A stretch of 64,000 nucleotides of DNA from RGIG8244 sp045639325 (lineage in GTDB: Bacteria; Verrucomicrobiota; Lentisphaeria; Victivallales; UBA1829): NCBI GenBank assembly GCA_045639325.1, contig JAZUCU010000015.1, positions 1-64,000 on the forward strand, written 5' to 3'. This document shows positions 1 through 7,690 of this stretch, one piece after another. The notes beneath the pieces are model-generated. The model saw nothing but the letters and a program-made list of their open reading frames with translations, was not told where the DNA came from and did no database searches. The stretch's first letter is position 1. Each line of letters starts with the position of its first letter. A program made the position numbers and the translations under genes.

Positions 1-1
1 A

Positions 2-121
2 AAAGTAGCAGAACTTACAGGGGAAAACCTGAAAAATGGTTTGCTTGCGGCAACGATATTTCCTATTTGTATGACCCTGGGGCTCTTCTTTCTTTATAAA
101 CATGTCCGGAAAAAGAATTAA
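2..121 (+). CDS. C-terminal fragment of an integral membrane protein
   Basis: An open frame enters from the left edge and stops at 119-121, giving 39 residues. It holds one clear hydrophobic segment (LLAATIFPICMTLGLFFLY) followed by a basic tail ending VRKKN, the usual look of the last helix and cytoplasmic end of a secondary transporter. The upstream part is outside the window, so no family can be named. The sugar-catabolic genes on the far side of the accessory island (from 18.6 kb) make a sugar transporter plausible, but that is only inference. Confidence 0.5.
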   Translation, partial: KVAELTGENLKNGLLAATIFPICMTLGLFFLYKHVRKKN

Positions 122-173
122 CTATACGCAAATAGGCGGCAAGATTTCTCCTGCCGCCAAACGGATATCTCCG

Positions 174-574
174 TTATTCCATGCCGAACATCTTTTTCTG
201 TTCATCCCACATCAAGGGCATTGCCTGCTTGAGTTGCTCAATGCCGATATCCTTTTCTTTGCAAGTTCATGGACATTGGAAAACTCACCGCTGTCAATCA
301 AAGCCTGCCAACGAAACACCCTTGCAAGATTGGTAATGATTGGCTCATTGTGAAACTCTACAAACTCTCTGATCGTGACTTTGCCATGAAGCTCATCCGG
401 GATGTTCGTCAGACCACCGGCATTACAGCCACAGCAGGTATCGGCCCCAATATGTACCTCTGACCTTTGTATCCCTTTTTGGAAAAAGTCGCACGTACAG
501 CTATTTTTCGGGGCATCTTGTGTTTGTGTCGGAGCAAATGTCCTTTCGGTTGAGCAGAAAAGTATTCTCTGTTT
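174..574 (-). pseudogene. Frameshifted C-terminal remnant of a recombinase-associated HTH protein
   Basis: The minus strand reads open from just after a TGA at 575-577 and encodes ...PIITNLARVFRWQALIDSG and then EFSNVHELAKK. The frame is lost near 258-264. One extra base there would join it to DIGIEQLKQAMPLMWDEQKK and the stop at 174-176. The pattern LAR-FRW---(I/L)-SGE----ELA is typical, as I recall, of the HTH segment at the end of phage or ICE serine recombinases and their partner proteins. The C-x2-C-x-C cluster upstream (CCGCNAGG) could be a zinc site. No start codon fits and the frame is broken, so I call it a decayed remnant. It lies outside the left island repeat. Confidence 0.4.
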
Positions 575-857
575 TCAAAAACGCTGAAAACAGAGATATT
601 TTTGCAAGTCAACAAAGCAATAACCATAATCCATTAACTCGCAACCATTTGAGCTTAAGAAAATTTTCCGGATCAACGAAGCCGCAAGGCTTCACTTCAC
701 GGAGCCCGGCAGACTCAACTTCCTTGCCGCGACCACTCCGCAATATGCAATATTTGCCGGCACAATTATAAACGACGATAAAGTACCCTTCAAAAAATTT
801 TATCATACCGGTTCCGATATTCGCCTGAAAAGTCAATACAATCTTTATGTTAAAACC
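575..857. other. Intergenic region, left island edge to P1
   Basis: No convincing gene. The stretch holds an inverted repeat (CTGTTTTC...GAAAACAG, 569-593), the left copy of the island-flanking repeat (622-680), a small hairpin AAGCC-GCAA-GGCTT near 680-693, and a TTCAAA-rich site at 789-802 that lies about 55 bp before P1, where an enhancer would be expected. Confidence 0.5.
622..680 (+). repeat. Left copy of island-flanking direct repeat
   Basis: This stretch aligns over about 59 bp with 18354-18412 in the same orientation. Shared blocks include CATTAACT, ACCATTTGAG and TTAAGA, and most differences are transitions (C/T, A/G). By eye roughly four fifths of positions agree. The two copies bracket the whole sigma-54 island. 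Confidence 0.6.
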
Positions 858-873
858 TGGCATGATTTTTGCT
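858..873 (+). promoter_or_regulatory. Sigma-54 promoter P1 (bEBP operon)
   Basis: TGGCATGATTTTTGCT matches the -24/-12 consensus TGGCAYR-N4-TTGCW with exact spacing. It lies upstream of the leader ORF and the enhancer-binding protein gene, so the regulator probably controls its own operon. A degenerate TTCAAAAAATTTTA at 789-802 is a possible activator site. Confidence 0.85.
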
Positions 874-918
874 TATAGTATTTCATAACATTATAAACCA
901 TAGAAGGAGAATCAAAAA

Positions 919-993
919 ATGAAACTGGCAGAATGTATTGAAAAAAGTCGCTTCCCCGCTGAAATATCGGGTAAATTTTATTTTTCAATTTGA
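919..993 (+). CDS. 24-residue leader ORF
   Basis: ATG at 919 follows a strong Shine-Dalgarno sequence (AAGGAG, 904-909) and encodes 24 residues (MKLAECIEKSRFP... ending FSI), with TGA at 991-993. It is the first ORF of the P1 transcript and lies 66 bp before the bEBP start. It resembles no family I recognise. It may be a leader peptide, or the residual 5' end of a deleted first gene whose ribosome binding site was kept. Confidence 0.4.
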   Translation: MKLAECIEKSRFPAEISGKFYFSI

Positions 994-1059
994 ATTTTAG
1001 AAGAATGTATGATAGATTATATTTTGAACAGTAGTGATCAAATTTTGAAAGGTGAATGT

Positions 1060-2544
1060 ATGTCTAACTTGATTTTAACCGGATGGTATTGGAAAGATTA
1101 TGCCGTGGCTGCGGCAGTTGCTCTGCGGCATTATAAAAAAGCAGATATTAAAGCAGTAAGTACCCACCGTCTGCCGGAGTTTCTGAACGAAGTCGGAACT
1201 AAATATAAAGAAATCGCCATCCTGGGTGTTGGTTTGAGCAATAATATTGAACTGCTGGAAAAAGCTTTAACCAAACTGCAGAAGAACAAAGTCAAAGTCC
1301 GCTGGATAAGTGCAATGGATTTTCCTGACCGTGTCAATGAAAATATCCGCAAAAAACTTGATTCCTTTATTTGTTACGATGATGGAATTACCGAAGCGGT
1401 CAGCCAGTGCTTCAACATTTCTTACTCCGATATTGCCCCCCTCGCCAGCCAAGAAGTGCCGAAAAATATGTATATCTACCACGAATTAGTGGATGCAGCC
1501 GCCTATTCTTACCGCAATTATCAGAACGAAACCGATTATGCCCGGGCGGTAAATATGATTGCCAATAAAGAAAGCGAAGCCAGCTTGAGCAAAAGTGAGT
1601 GGGCAAATAAACTGTTGACCCATTACCGCCGTTACGGACATCGGGAACTGGTGGGAAAAAGTGATGTGATGATGGATTTGCAGGACCGTATCAAACGTAT
1701 TGCCGCCAAAGACAAAGCTCGAGTTTTCATCTACGGTGAAAGCGGAACCGGTAAAGAAACGATTGCCATGTTCATCCACCAGAAATCGCCCCGGCAAAAT
1801 GAACCATTCTGTACTTTCAACTGTGCAAGCGTCACGCCGAATCTGCTGGAAGACCGCTTTTTCGGTCACGAAAAGGGTGCGTTCACCGGAGCCAATGAAC
1901 AGAAAAAGGGCTTGTTTGAAATCGCTGATGGCGGAACGCTTTTCCTTGATGAGATTGGCGAAATGCCATTGGAAGCTCAAGGTGTATTGCTCCGCGTGTT
2001 GGAAGGCGGCAGATTTACCAGAGTCGGTGGCACGGAAGAAGTGTCTGTTAATGTAAGATTGATCACCGCCACCAACCGGGACTTGGCAGAATTGGTACGG
2101 GAAGGAAAATTCCGGGAAGACCTCTATCACCGGCTGTGCGTGGTGCAGATCCACGCACCGAGTCTGCGTGAACACAAAGAAGACATCGAACAAATCGCCA
2201 ACGGTCGCTGGCTGAAAGAACATCATTGCCGCCTTGCTCCGGAGCAAATCGAAGTTCTGAAAACCTACGATTACCCCGGCAACGTGCGTGAATTGATAAA
2301 TATACTTGACCGTGCAAGTGTACTGGACGAATCCGATTTTGCCAAGCTCTTGAAAGAACATAAAGAAATGACATCCGGTCTGCATCCTTCTTCTACATCT
2401 TGCGAAGAACTCCCGGACAATCTGGATGCAGCCATTCGTCTTCACGTTAAACGCGTCTTTGAAAAATACAACCGCAACCAGACGCGCACCGCCGAAGCCC
2501 TGGACGTCGCAAAAAATACTGTAAAAAAATATTTGGAGGATTGA
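1060..2544 (+). CDS. Sigma-54 enhancer-binding protein with degenerate DHH-like sensor domain
   Basis: This is the transcription activator for sigma-54 RNA polymerase and the likely master regulator of the island. I take ATG 1060 because AAAGGTGA precedes it and the N-terminal domain starts at once. Residues about 3-120 (LILTGWYWKDYAVAAAVALR, later IAILGVGLSNN and WISAMD) resemble a DHH/RecJ-type phosphoesterase fold with the metal-binding Asp/His mostly missing, so it probably senses a ligand. The AAA+ core carries Walker A GESGTGKE (about 226), the sigma-54 contact loop GAFTGA (about 273), Walker B FLDEIGEMP (about 295), ATNRD, and the arginine-finger region REDLYHRL. A Fis-type HTH (RTAEALDVAKNTVKKYL) ends the 494 residues. 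There is no response-regulator receiver or CARF domain. The DHH reading is inferred; the rest is clear. Confidence 0.9.
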   Translation: MSNLILTGWYWKDYAVAAAVALRHYKKADIKAVSTHRLPEFLNEVGTKYKEIAILGVGLSNNIELLEKALTKLQKNKVKVRWISAMDFPDRVNENIRKKLDSFICYDDGITEAVSQCFNISYSDIAPLASQEVPKNMYIYHELVDAAAYSYRNYQNETDYARAVNMIANKESEASLSKSEWANKLLTHYRRYGHRELVGKSDVMMDLQDRIKRIAAKDKARVFIYGESGTGKETIAMFIHQKSPRQNEPFCTFNCASVTPNLLEDRFFGHEKGAFTGANEQKKGLFEIADGGTLFLDEIGEMPLEAQGVLLRVLEGGRFTRVGGTEEVSVNVRLITATNRDLAELVREGKFREDLYHRLCVVQIHAPSLREHKEDIEQIANGRWLKEHHCRLAPEQIEVLKTYDYPGNVRELINILDRASVLDESDFAKLLKEHKEMTSGLHPSSTSCEELPDNLDAAIRLHVKRVFEKYNRNQTRTAEALDVAKNTVKKYLED

Positions 2545-2582
2545 ATGAATATTTTATTTAAACAAAACAAGAAGGTCGCAGC

Positions 2583-4049
2583 ATGAATGCAAGTATAAAA
2601 AATGTCGGAGAGGTATTGGCACAACAGCTTAACATACCGCATTATCAAAGGCCCTATCGTTGGACACAAAAGAATGTTCTTCAACTTTTGGAGGATATTT
2701 TCCAAAGTATGTATTCTGGTAAAAAACAGTATCGAATCGGGAGTTTAATACTGCATCGGAATCAGGAATCTTATGATCAGAATTCTTATGATATTGTTGA
2801 TGGACAGCAACGCTTGACAACACTTATATTGATACTAAAGCAATGCCAAATAGGAAAAGAATTGGTATTCCCGAATTTAAAATATAACAGTCACTCTGTG
2901 CTGGCAATCAAGGAAAATTATAGTTTTATTGCAAACTGGATGAACCGCAATAATATTGAAAAAGCATCGTTGGGGAAATATGTTACGGAGTCCTGTCAGT
3001 TTGTGCAGATTGAGGTCGATGATCAATCAGAAGCATTTCAGATGTTTGATACACAAAATGGCAGAGGAAAGAGTCTGGAACCCTATAATCTCCTGAAAGC
3101 ATATCATATTCGCGCAATGGAACAAAATCCGCAGGAAGAAAAGATAAAATGTGATCAAAGATGGGAAGCTGCGGCACAGTATGACGCTACACCGGAAATC
3201 GAAAACGATCCTAATGTAGATATTCTTAAACAACTTTTTACCGAGCAATTATTCAGAACCCGCATTTGGAGTAGAAATGAAGTTGCGGGCAGGTTTACAA
3301 GAAATGATATTGAGGAATTTAAAGGATTTACTATTGACAAAAATCACCCAGTTCATTTTCCCTACCAAAATCCCCAGTTGTTGCAATATCTGACTGAAAA
3401 ATTCTATAAAAATATTTTGCAAGGAACGATTGGGACTTTTAACCGCTTTGAATCCGGGGATAGTGATAGTATCAATCCTTTTGTCAATATCAATCAGGAT
3501 ATTGTGAATGGACAGGCATTCTTTGATTATATAGAAACCTATACAGAGTTGTACAAGAAAATGTTTCTGGAATTGGGAACTTATCAATTGGCAGAATTTA
3601 AAAAATTCTTTTTCCAGTATTGTATGACTTACGATCTCAAAGATGACACATGGGTGAATAACGTTAAAAGATCGGATATATTCCGGCATATATCCGGAAA
3701 AGCTCGACGGCAAGGTGATACTTATCTGCGAGAAATTTACAAATCTTTATGCCTGATGTTATTTGATAAATTCGGGGAAAAAGTTTTGATGCAGTTTTAC
3801 AAGATACTCTATCGGCTGATCTATCAATTGAGACTTAAATATACCCAAGTGAGATATTCTACTGCTGCCCAGGAAGTTATAAAATATTTTACAATAATTT
3901 ATCGTGCGAAGAATATTACAGATTTATTGCAACTGGAAAAGATGGCGGGGCAGATTGTTTCACCAGAGAAGCAACAAGATAGAGATGATGGTGTGAATAG
4001 GATAGGTAATTCAGAAATAGCTAAACTGATATGGTGTGGAGGTAAATAA
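2583..4049 (+). CDS. DUF262 (GmrS-like) protein, no DUF1524 half
   Basis: Residues about 17-26 (IPHYQRPYRW) and 72-80 (VDGQQRLTT) are the signature of DUF262, the ParB/Srx-fold NTPase domain of GmrSD type IV restriction enzymes and related anti-phage proteins. FDTQNGRGKSLEPYNLLKAYH follows the usual MNxRGxxLxxxDLLK pattern. The 488 residues end without a recognisable HNH-like DUF1524, which GmrSD proteins normally carry. The stop codon overlaps the start of the next gene, which does carry it, so the two products may work as a pair. The gene lies 38 bp after the bEBP in the P1 operon. In known systems such proteins cleave modified DNA; the target here is unknown. Confidence 0.85.
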   Translation: MNASIKNVGEVLAQQLNIPHYQRPYRWTQKNVLQLLEDIFQSMYSGKKQYRIGSLILHRNQESYDQNSYDIVDGQQRLTTLILILKQCQIGKELVFPNLKYNSHSVLAIKENYSFIANWMNRNNIEKASLGKYVTESCQFVQIEVDDQSEAFQMFDTQNGRGKSLEPYNLLKAYHIRAMEQNPQEEKIKCDQRWEAAAQYDATPEIENDPNVDILKQLFTEQLFRTRIWSRNEVAGRFTRNDIEEFKGFTIDKNHPVHFPYQNPQLLQYLTEKFYKNILQGTIGTFNRFESGDSDSINPFVNINQDIVNGQAFFDYIETYTELYKKMFLELGTYQLAEFKKFFFQYCMTYDLKDDTWVNNVKRSDIFRHISGKARRQGDTYLREIYKSLCLMLFDKFGEKVLMQFYKILYRLIYQLRLKYTQVRYSTAAQEVIKYFTIIYRAKNITDLLQLEKMAGQIVSPEKQQDRDDGVNRIGNSEIAKLIWCGGK

Positions 4050-5935
4050 TGAGTGAAAATCTTGGAAAGAATATTGCTGAAATCTTTCGGGATAAGTATG
4101 TGATTCCGTTATACCAACGTAATTATGCATGGAGAGAAGACGAAATCGTTCAGTTGCTGCAGGATATCTTTGTGTCATTTAAGAGTAATAGCCAATCGCA
4201 TTATTACATTGGCAGTCTCGTGGTTTTAAAACGTCGTAATGGGATCTTTGAAGTCATTGATGGACAGCAACGTTTGACTACGCTCTCGTTGATTGTCAGA
4301 TTGTTGGAAAAACATCAGTCTCCGGTTTTAAGTTATGATTCCAGACCTGCTGTTGAAAAATTTTTTGAAACATTTTTCAAAAAACCGGACGAGATAGATA
4401 CCCTTTCATCTCAGGAAACCTTTTATTTGAAAGAGGCTGTCCACACAATAAAAGAATCTGTAATTTCAAATGGCGCAGACGAAGTTCGTTTATCTTCTTG
4501 GAGTGTTGAAGATAAAGATAAAGATAAAGATAAGTCTGCGTTTGCTGACTTCCTGATGAATAACGTTTATCTTGTAAGAGTTGAAATTCCTGAAGATACG
4601 GATGTTGCTTCTTATTTCGAGATTATGAATAATCGTGGAGAGCAACTACAGAAACATGAAATTTTAAAAGCTCTGATGATGGCAGAACTGAAGGATGATG
4701 TTAAACAAAAAACATTTGCAAAAATTTGGGATGCCTGTTCTCAGATGAATGTGCCTATTCAAAAAATGTTCTCTTCTGAGGATAGGAAAACATTCTTTGG
4801 CGAAAATTATGATTCTTTTGATGAAAAAGCAATTGTAGGCAATACCCAACAAAATGAAACAAGCGCAACATTTAATATAGATAATATACTGAAGGGGGAA
4901 TGTTCTCAAAGTTCGCAGGAAATCAGCAGTACTATTGAAGATCCTGATGAATATCGTTCAATCATTGACTGGCCAAACTTCCTCATGCATGTTCTGAAAC
5001 TTTATAAAGAGGATATACCGTTGAATGAAAAATTCTTACTTTCTTACAAAGAAGTTAGTATTGATAAGCCATGGGGCTTTATTCAGACCTTGTTGTACTG
5101 CCGGGTTGTATTTGATTGTTTTGTAGTTAAGCAGAAATATGATCCTGAAAAAGAAGATGGTTTTTCATGGACTTTAACTAAACCGAAAATCAATGGCAAT
5201 CAGTCAGTATATGAGAATTCATTTGATGAAGAGAACTTGATCAAAGTTCTCAGTATGCTTCAAGTTACATACCGTTCCCGTACTTACAAAAATTGGCTTT
5301 TTGAGCTTTTGAAATGGTTTTATAATGATGGAAATAAGGTTGAGCTTAATAAGGTAAACGCTGGTGATCTTTTGAAATTTCTCAATAAGTACGTATGGGT
5401 TAAATATTCGGAGCTGGAGCTGAACTTACCACCTTTTAGTCAAGAAACTCAGACTGGGAACAAAGATGATTGGGTAGACACATATTGCGCAGGCACCGGA
5501 ACTCCACATTTTTTGTTTAATTTCATTGATTATCTTTACTGGTTAAAGAAAGACGCCTACAAAACTAAGGATTTCGAATTTAAGGAGTTCGATTTTAAAT
5601 ATTGGAATTCCGTAGAACATCATCTTGCCCAAAATAAAGCTGCGAACATTGCAGGAGCAGAGCGATATATTGATAATCTTGGCAATCTTTGTTTAATCAG
5701 CAAAAGTTCAAATTCCCGTTTAAGCGATCGAGTGGTACAGGAGAAAGTTGATTTCTATGGAAGTGGTAATATCGGTCCAAAACGCCAACGTATGTATGCA
5801 AAAACGGAAACTCCTTATACTTGGGGTGAAGAACAAATCTGTGCACATTACAAGGAAGTTTGTGGTTTGTTAAATGAAGCAAAGAAAATATTGGGAGTAG
5901 AGGATTCTTCCACTTCCGGAGAATCAATAAAATAA
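4049..5935 (+). CDS. DUF262-DUF1524 (GmrSD-type) protein
   Basis: The start ATG overlaps the TAA of the preceding DUF262 gene (TAATG), so translation is probably coupled. The N-terminal DUF262 motifs are IPLYQRNYAW (about 18-27), IDGQQRLTTL (about 70-79) and IMNNRGEQLQKHEILKALM. Near residue 520 the text VEHHLAQN, then IDNLGNLCLI and SSNSRLSD, match the DUF1524 HNH-like nuclease pattern (xEHxxPQ ... LGNLxLL ... NSxxSN). A run of KDKDKDKD near residue 156 comes from a short tandem repeat and may be slippage-prone. In family terms this is a nucleotide-dependent type IV restriction or anti-phage endonuclease. It is the last gene before a strong terminator. Confidence 0.85.
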   Translation: MSENLGKNIAEIFRDKYVIPLYQRNYAWREDEIVQLLQDIFVSFKSNSQSHYYIGSLVVLKRRNGIFEVIDGQQRLTTLSLIVRLLEKHQSPVLSYDSRPAVEKFFETFFKKPDEIDTLSSQETFYLKEAVHTIKESVISNGADEVRLSSWSVEDKDKDKDKSAFADFLMNNVYLVRVEIPEDTDVASYFEIMNNRGEQLQKHEILKALMMAELKDDVKQKTFAKIWDACSQMNVPIQKMFSSEDRKTFFGENYDSFDEKAIVGNTQQNETSATFNIDNILKGECSQSSQEISSTIEDPDEYRSIIDWPNFLMHVLKLYKEDIPLNEKFLLSYKEVSIDKPWGFIQTLLYCRVVFDCFVVKQKYDPEKEDGFSWTLTKPKINGNQSVYENSFDEENLIKVLSMLQVTYRSRTYKNWLFELLKWFYNDGNKVELNKVNAGDLLKFLNKYVWVKYSELELNLPPFSQETQTGNKDDWVDTYCAGTGTPHFLFNFIDYLYWLKKDAYKTKDFEFKEFDFKYWNSVEHHLAQNKAANIAGAERYIDNLGNLCLISKSSNSRLSDRVVQEKVDFYGSGNIGPKRQRMYAKTETPYTWGEEQICAHYKEVCGLLNEAKKILGVEDSSTSGESIK

Positions 5936-5954
5936 CAGCTGATTTTCAATTTCT

Positions 5955-5998
5955 GAGCAGGGCGTTTCTCTTAAAGAGTGATGCCCTGCTCATTTTTA
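5955..5998 (+). terminator. Rho-independent terminator ending the P1 operon
   Basis: GAGCAGGGC (5955-5963) pairs perfectly with GCCCTGCTC (5983-5991) and is followed by ATTTTTATTT. It separates the P1 operon from promoter P2, which begins 3 bp later. Confidence 0.85.
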
Positions 5999-6000
5999 TT

Positions 6001-6016
6001 TGGCATGAAACTTGCT
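6001..6016 (+). promoter_or_regulatory. Sigma-54 promoter P2
   Basis: TGGCATGAAACTTGCT has exact TGGCAYR-N4-TTGCW form. It lies between the terminator and the ATG at 6052, leaving room for a start site near 6028 and an AAAGGAA ribosome binding site. A TTTTCAATTTCTGA stretch about 45 bp upstream is a weak candidate activator site. Confidence 0.85.
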
Positions 6017-6051
6017 CATAATAACTCGCTAACCAAAGAAAGGAATCGAGT

Positions 6052-7029
6052 ATGAGCAAAAAAATTATTTTCAAAGGAAATCCCGATGGTTGTTATCTGC
6101 CGTTTGAGCCGGATCTGCTGCAGTTGGATTTACAGGAACCCAAATCCACAGAGCCACCTTCTGATTCACGGACAAAGCAAATAGAAGACCTTGCCAAACT
6201 TTCTCTTAAAGAAACGAAAAACTTTTGTTTTGATTCATTCACTGAAAATGATTGGGCTGAATTGTGTCTGCGGAATCCTTCGTTCCTGTATCATCCGGAA
6301 TCTTACTGCTTAAATAATGAAACTCGGCAGGCGATTATTCTGATGATACATTTCAACAATAAAAAAATCCGTATTGGCTTTAACTGTGCAAAACACTTAC
6401 TTGAAATTCTGACCTGTGAAATTGTAAGTTATGATATCGAAACTGCTCTGCCGATAAAAATAGGTGTATCCAAGAAAAATGTAGAGGATATACTCGCGCG
6501 TTATCAGCAAGAACAGAAAACCGTTTTTGATTTCCTTTCTTCCGGAGACACACAAGGCATCTTACCTGACTCATTCCAAAAAGAAGCGGCAGAACTTGCG
6601 ATTTCAAACCTGACAGAACTGCAGAATTTTTTGGCAATCTATCGCCCCGGTCCGTTGCAATATTTTATTGATTACAAAAATAATTCTCCATGCATACTTT
6701 CGCTTGCACAAGATATTGCGGAAGAAACTCGTGGGGTGTTGCTCTATCATGACCAGTGTGAACTCGCTTTACAGCGGATGACCGGCTGTACTCCGGAAGA
6801 AGCGGAATTTTTCAGACAAGATAACTCCGGATTACTGAAAGGTAAAAGTTATGAACTGTTGCTTCAGAGAATAGCCAATCATCAGAATGTCTCCTTGTAT
6901 GATGCCAGGTGGAATTATTTCAATCCATGGGGCTGTTATGCGCGCTATTCTGTTCCTCGCAAATATTTTCAAAAATTGGCTTTTTTGATTTATCTGCGCA
7001 CTTTGAAAAAAATGGTAAAAAATGTTTGA
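6052..7029 (+). CDS. Protein derived from the DNA polymerase III alpha fingers region
   Basis: Residues about 155-325 follow the order of motifs found after the palm in DnaE/PolC-type replicases: TVFDFLSSGDTQGIL (family TFxLLxxGDTxGVFQ), LQNFLAIYRPGPLQYFI (family LIALxALYRPGPM), ETRGVLLYHDQ (family ETYGVIVYQEQ), then a tail with FNPWGCYARYS where replicases have FNKSHSAAYAL. The PHP domain and the palm motif with the catalytic aspartates are absent, so it cannot polymerise alone. The first 150 residues are not polymerase-like. FTENDWAELCLRNPSF matches one unit of the repeats in the 14772 gene. At 325 residues it is about a quarter of a replicase. It may bind DNA or the replisome, or act as a decoy; both are inference. 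It is the first gene of the P2 operon. Confidence 0.75.
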   Translation: MSKKIIFKGNPDGCYLPFEPDLLQLDLQEPKSTEPPSDSRTKQIEDLAKLSLKETKNFCFDSFTENDWAELCLRNPSFLYHPESYCLNNETRQAIILMIHFNNKKIRIGFNCAKHLLEILTCEIVSYDIETALPIKIGVSKKNVEDILARYQQEQKTVFDFLSSGDTQGILPDSFQKEAAELAISNLTELQNFLAIYRPGPLQYFIDYKNNSPCILSLAQDIAEETRGVLLYHDQCELALQRMTGCTPEEAEFFRQDNSGLLKGKSYELLLQRIANHQNVSLYDARWNYFNPWGCYARYSVPRKYFQKLAFLIYLRTLKKMVKNV

Positions 7030-7081
7030 AAATTCAAATCTCATACAGTATAGTATTACAATCAAAACAAAGGAACAAATT

Positions 7082-7447
7082 ATGTTGTCTGATTTTGAGA
7101 AAAAAGAAAAGAAACATCACCTTACCGATGACGGAAAGGGTGATGCATTTACTCAACAAGTCGCACTGCCGGTAAAACTTCACAAGGTTGGCGAGCTGGT
7201 TTTGATATTGGTCAATGGCAAAGCGGTCTGCGAAACAGCTTTTGCTGATTGGCAAGCTCAAAACAGTTCCGTTATTGATGAATTGCAGAAAATTATTGAA
7301 CGGTTGCCTGCCGAACTGGGCAAAACGGTTCTTGAACAGGGAATCCAAGGCAACTTTGATTTCCTCGGCTTGCGGGACTTTATCTTCCGCGAGATGTTCA
7401 TGGAATATACCACTGAAACAGCTCCTGTTCAGGAAGATCCCCAATAA
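7082..7447 (+). CDS. Small unknown protein, frameshift partner of the Sel1 segment
   Basis: I take ATG 7082 over the earlier ATG 7022 because AAAGGA sits at 7069-7074 just ahead and 7022 lies inside the previous gene with no ribosome binding site. The 121 residues (MLSDFEKKEKKHHLTDDGKG...) contain VGELVLILVNGKAVCETAFADW and match no family I know. The frame ends EDPQ at TAA 7445-7447. A +1 slip on CCC-C at 7439-7442 would instead continue into the Sel1 sequence (PNKDIFEYWEKLAKTGDAEA). The product may therefore be a 200-residue fusion. Confidence 0.6.
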   Translation: MLSDFEKKEKKHHLTDDGKGDAFTQQVALPVKLHKVGELVLILVNGKAVCETAFADWQAQNSSVIDELQKIIERLPAELGKTVLEQGIQGNFDFLGLRDFIFREMFMEYTTETAPVQEDPQ

Positions 7448-7685
7448 AGATATTTTTGAATATTGGGAAAAGTTAGCCAAGACGGGTGATGCCGAAGCGC
7501 AAAACAATTTGGGATTGATGTATTACGGTGGGAATGGCACAGAAAAAGATGAAGAGCTTGCATTGAAATATTTTCAGCTTGCCGCCGAACAGGGACACGC
7601 AGATGCCCAAGAAAATTTCAGATTACTGAAAGAAGCAATAGCCGCTGAAAAAGTTTTGAACAAGCGATCACAAAACAAGGAATAA
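7443..7685 (+). pseudogene. Sel1-repeat segment in +1 frame, no start of its own
   Basis: The frame reads NKDIFEYWEKLAKTGDAEAQ, then NLGLMYYGGNGTEKDEELAL, then KYFQLAAEQGHADAQENF. That is two Sel1-like (SLR, TPR-type) repeats with the usual A-x2-G-(D/H)A-x-AQ-x-NLG pattern. Its frame has no ATG, GTG or TTG start near the homology, but joins the 7082 gene by one skipped C in CCCC (7439-7442). It is either a programmed +1 frameshift product, a recent mutation, or a base-call error in a short C run. Sel1 repeats mediate protein-protein contacts. Confidence 0.6.
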
Positions 7686-7690
7686 AGATT

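Noticed and set aside
102..353. Short plus-strand frames between 102 and 771
   Set aside because: No ribosome binding sites; the region is better explained by a decayed minus-strand gene and a repeat.
1486..2445. Long open frame on the minus strand inside the bEBP gene
   Set aside because: Shadow of the AAA+ coding sequence; no ribosome binding site and no known motif, while the plus strand shows a full domain set.
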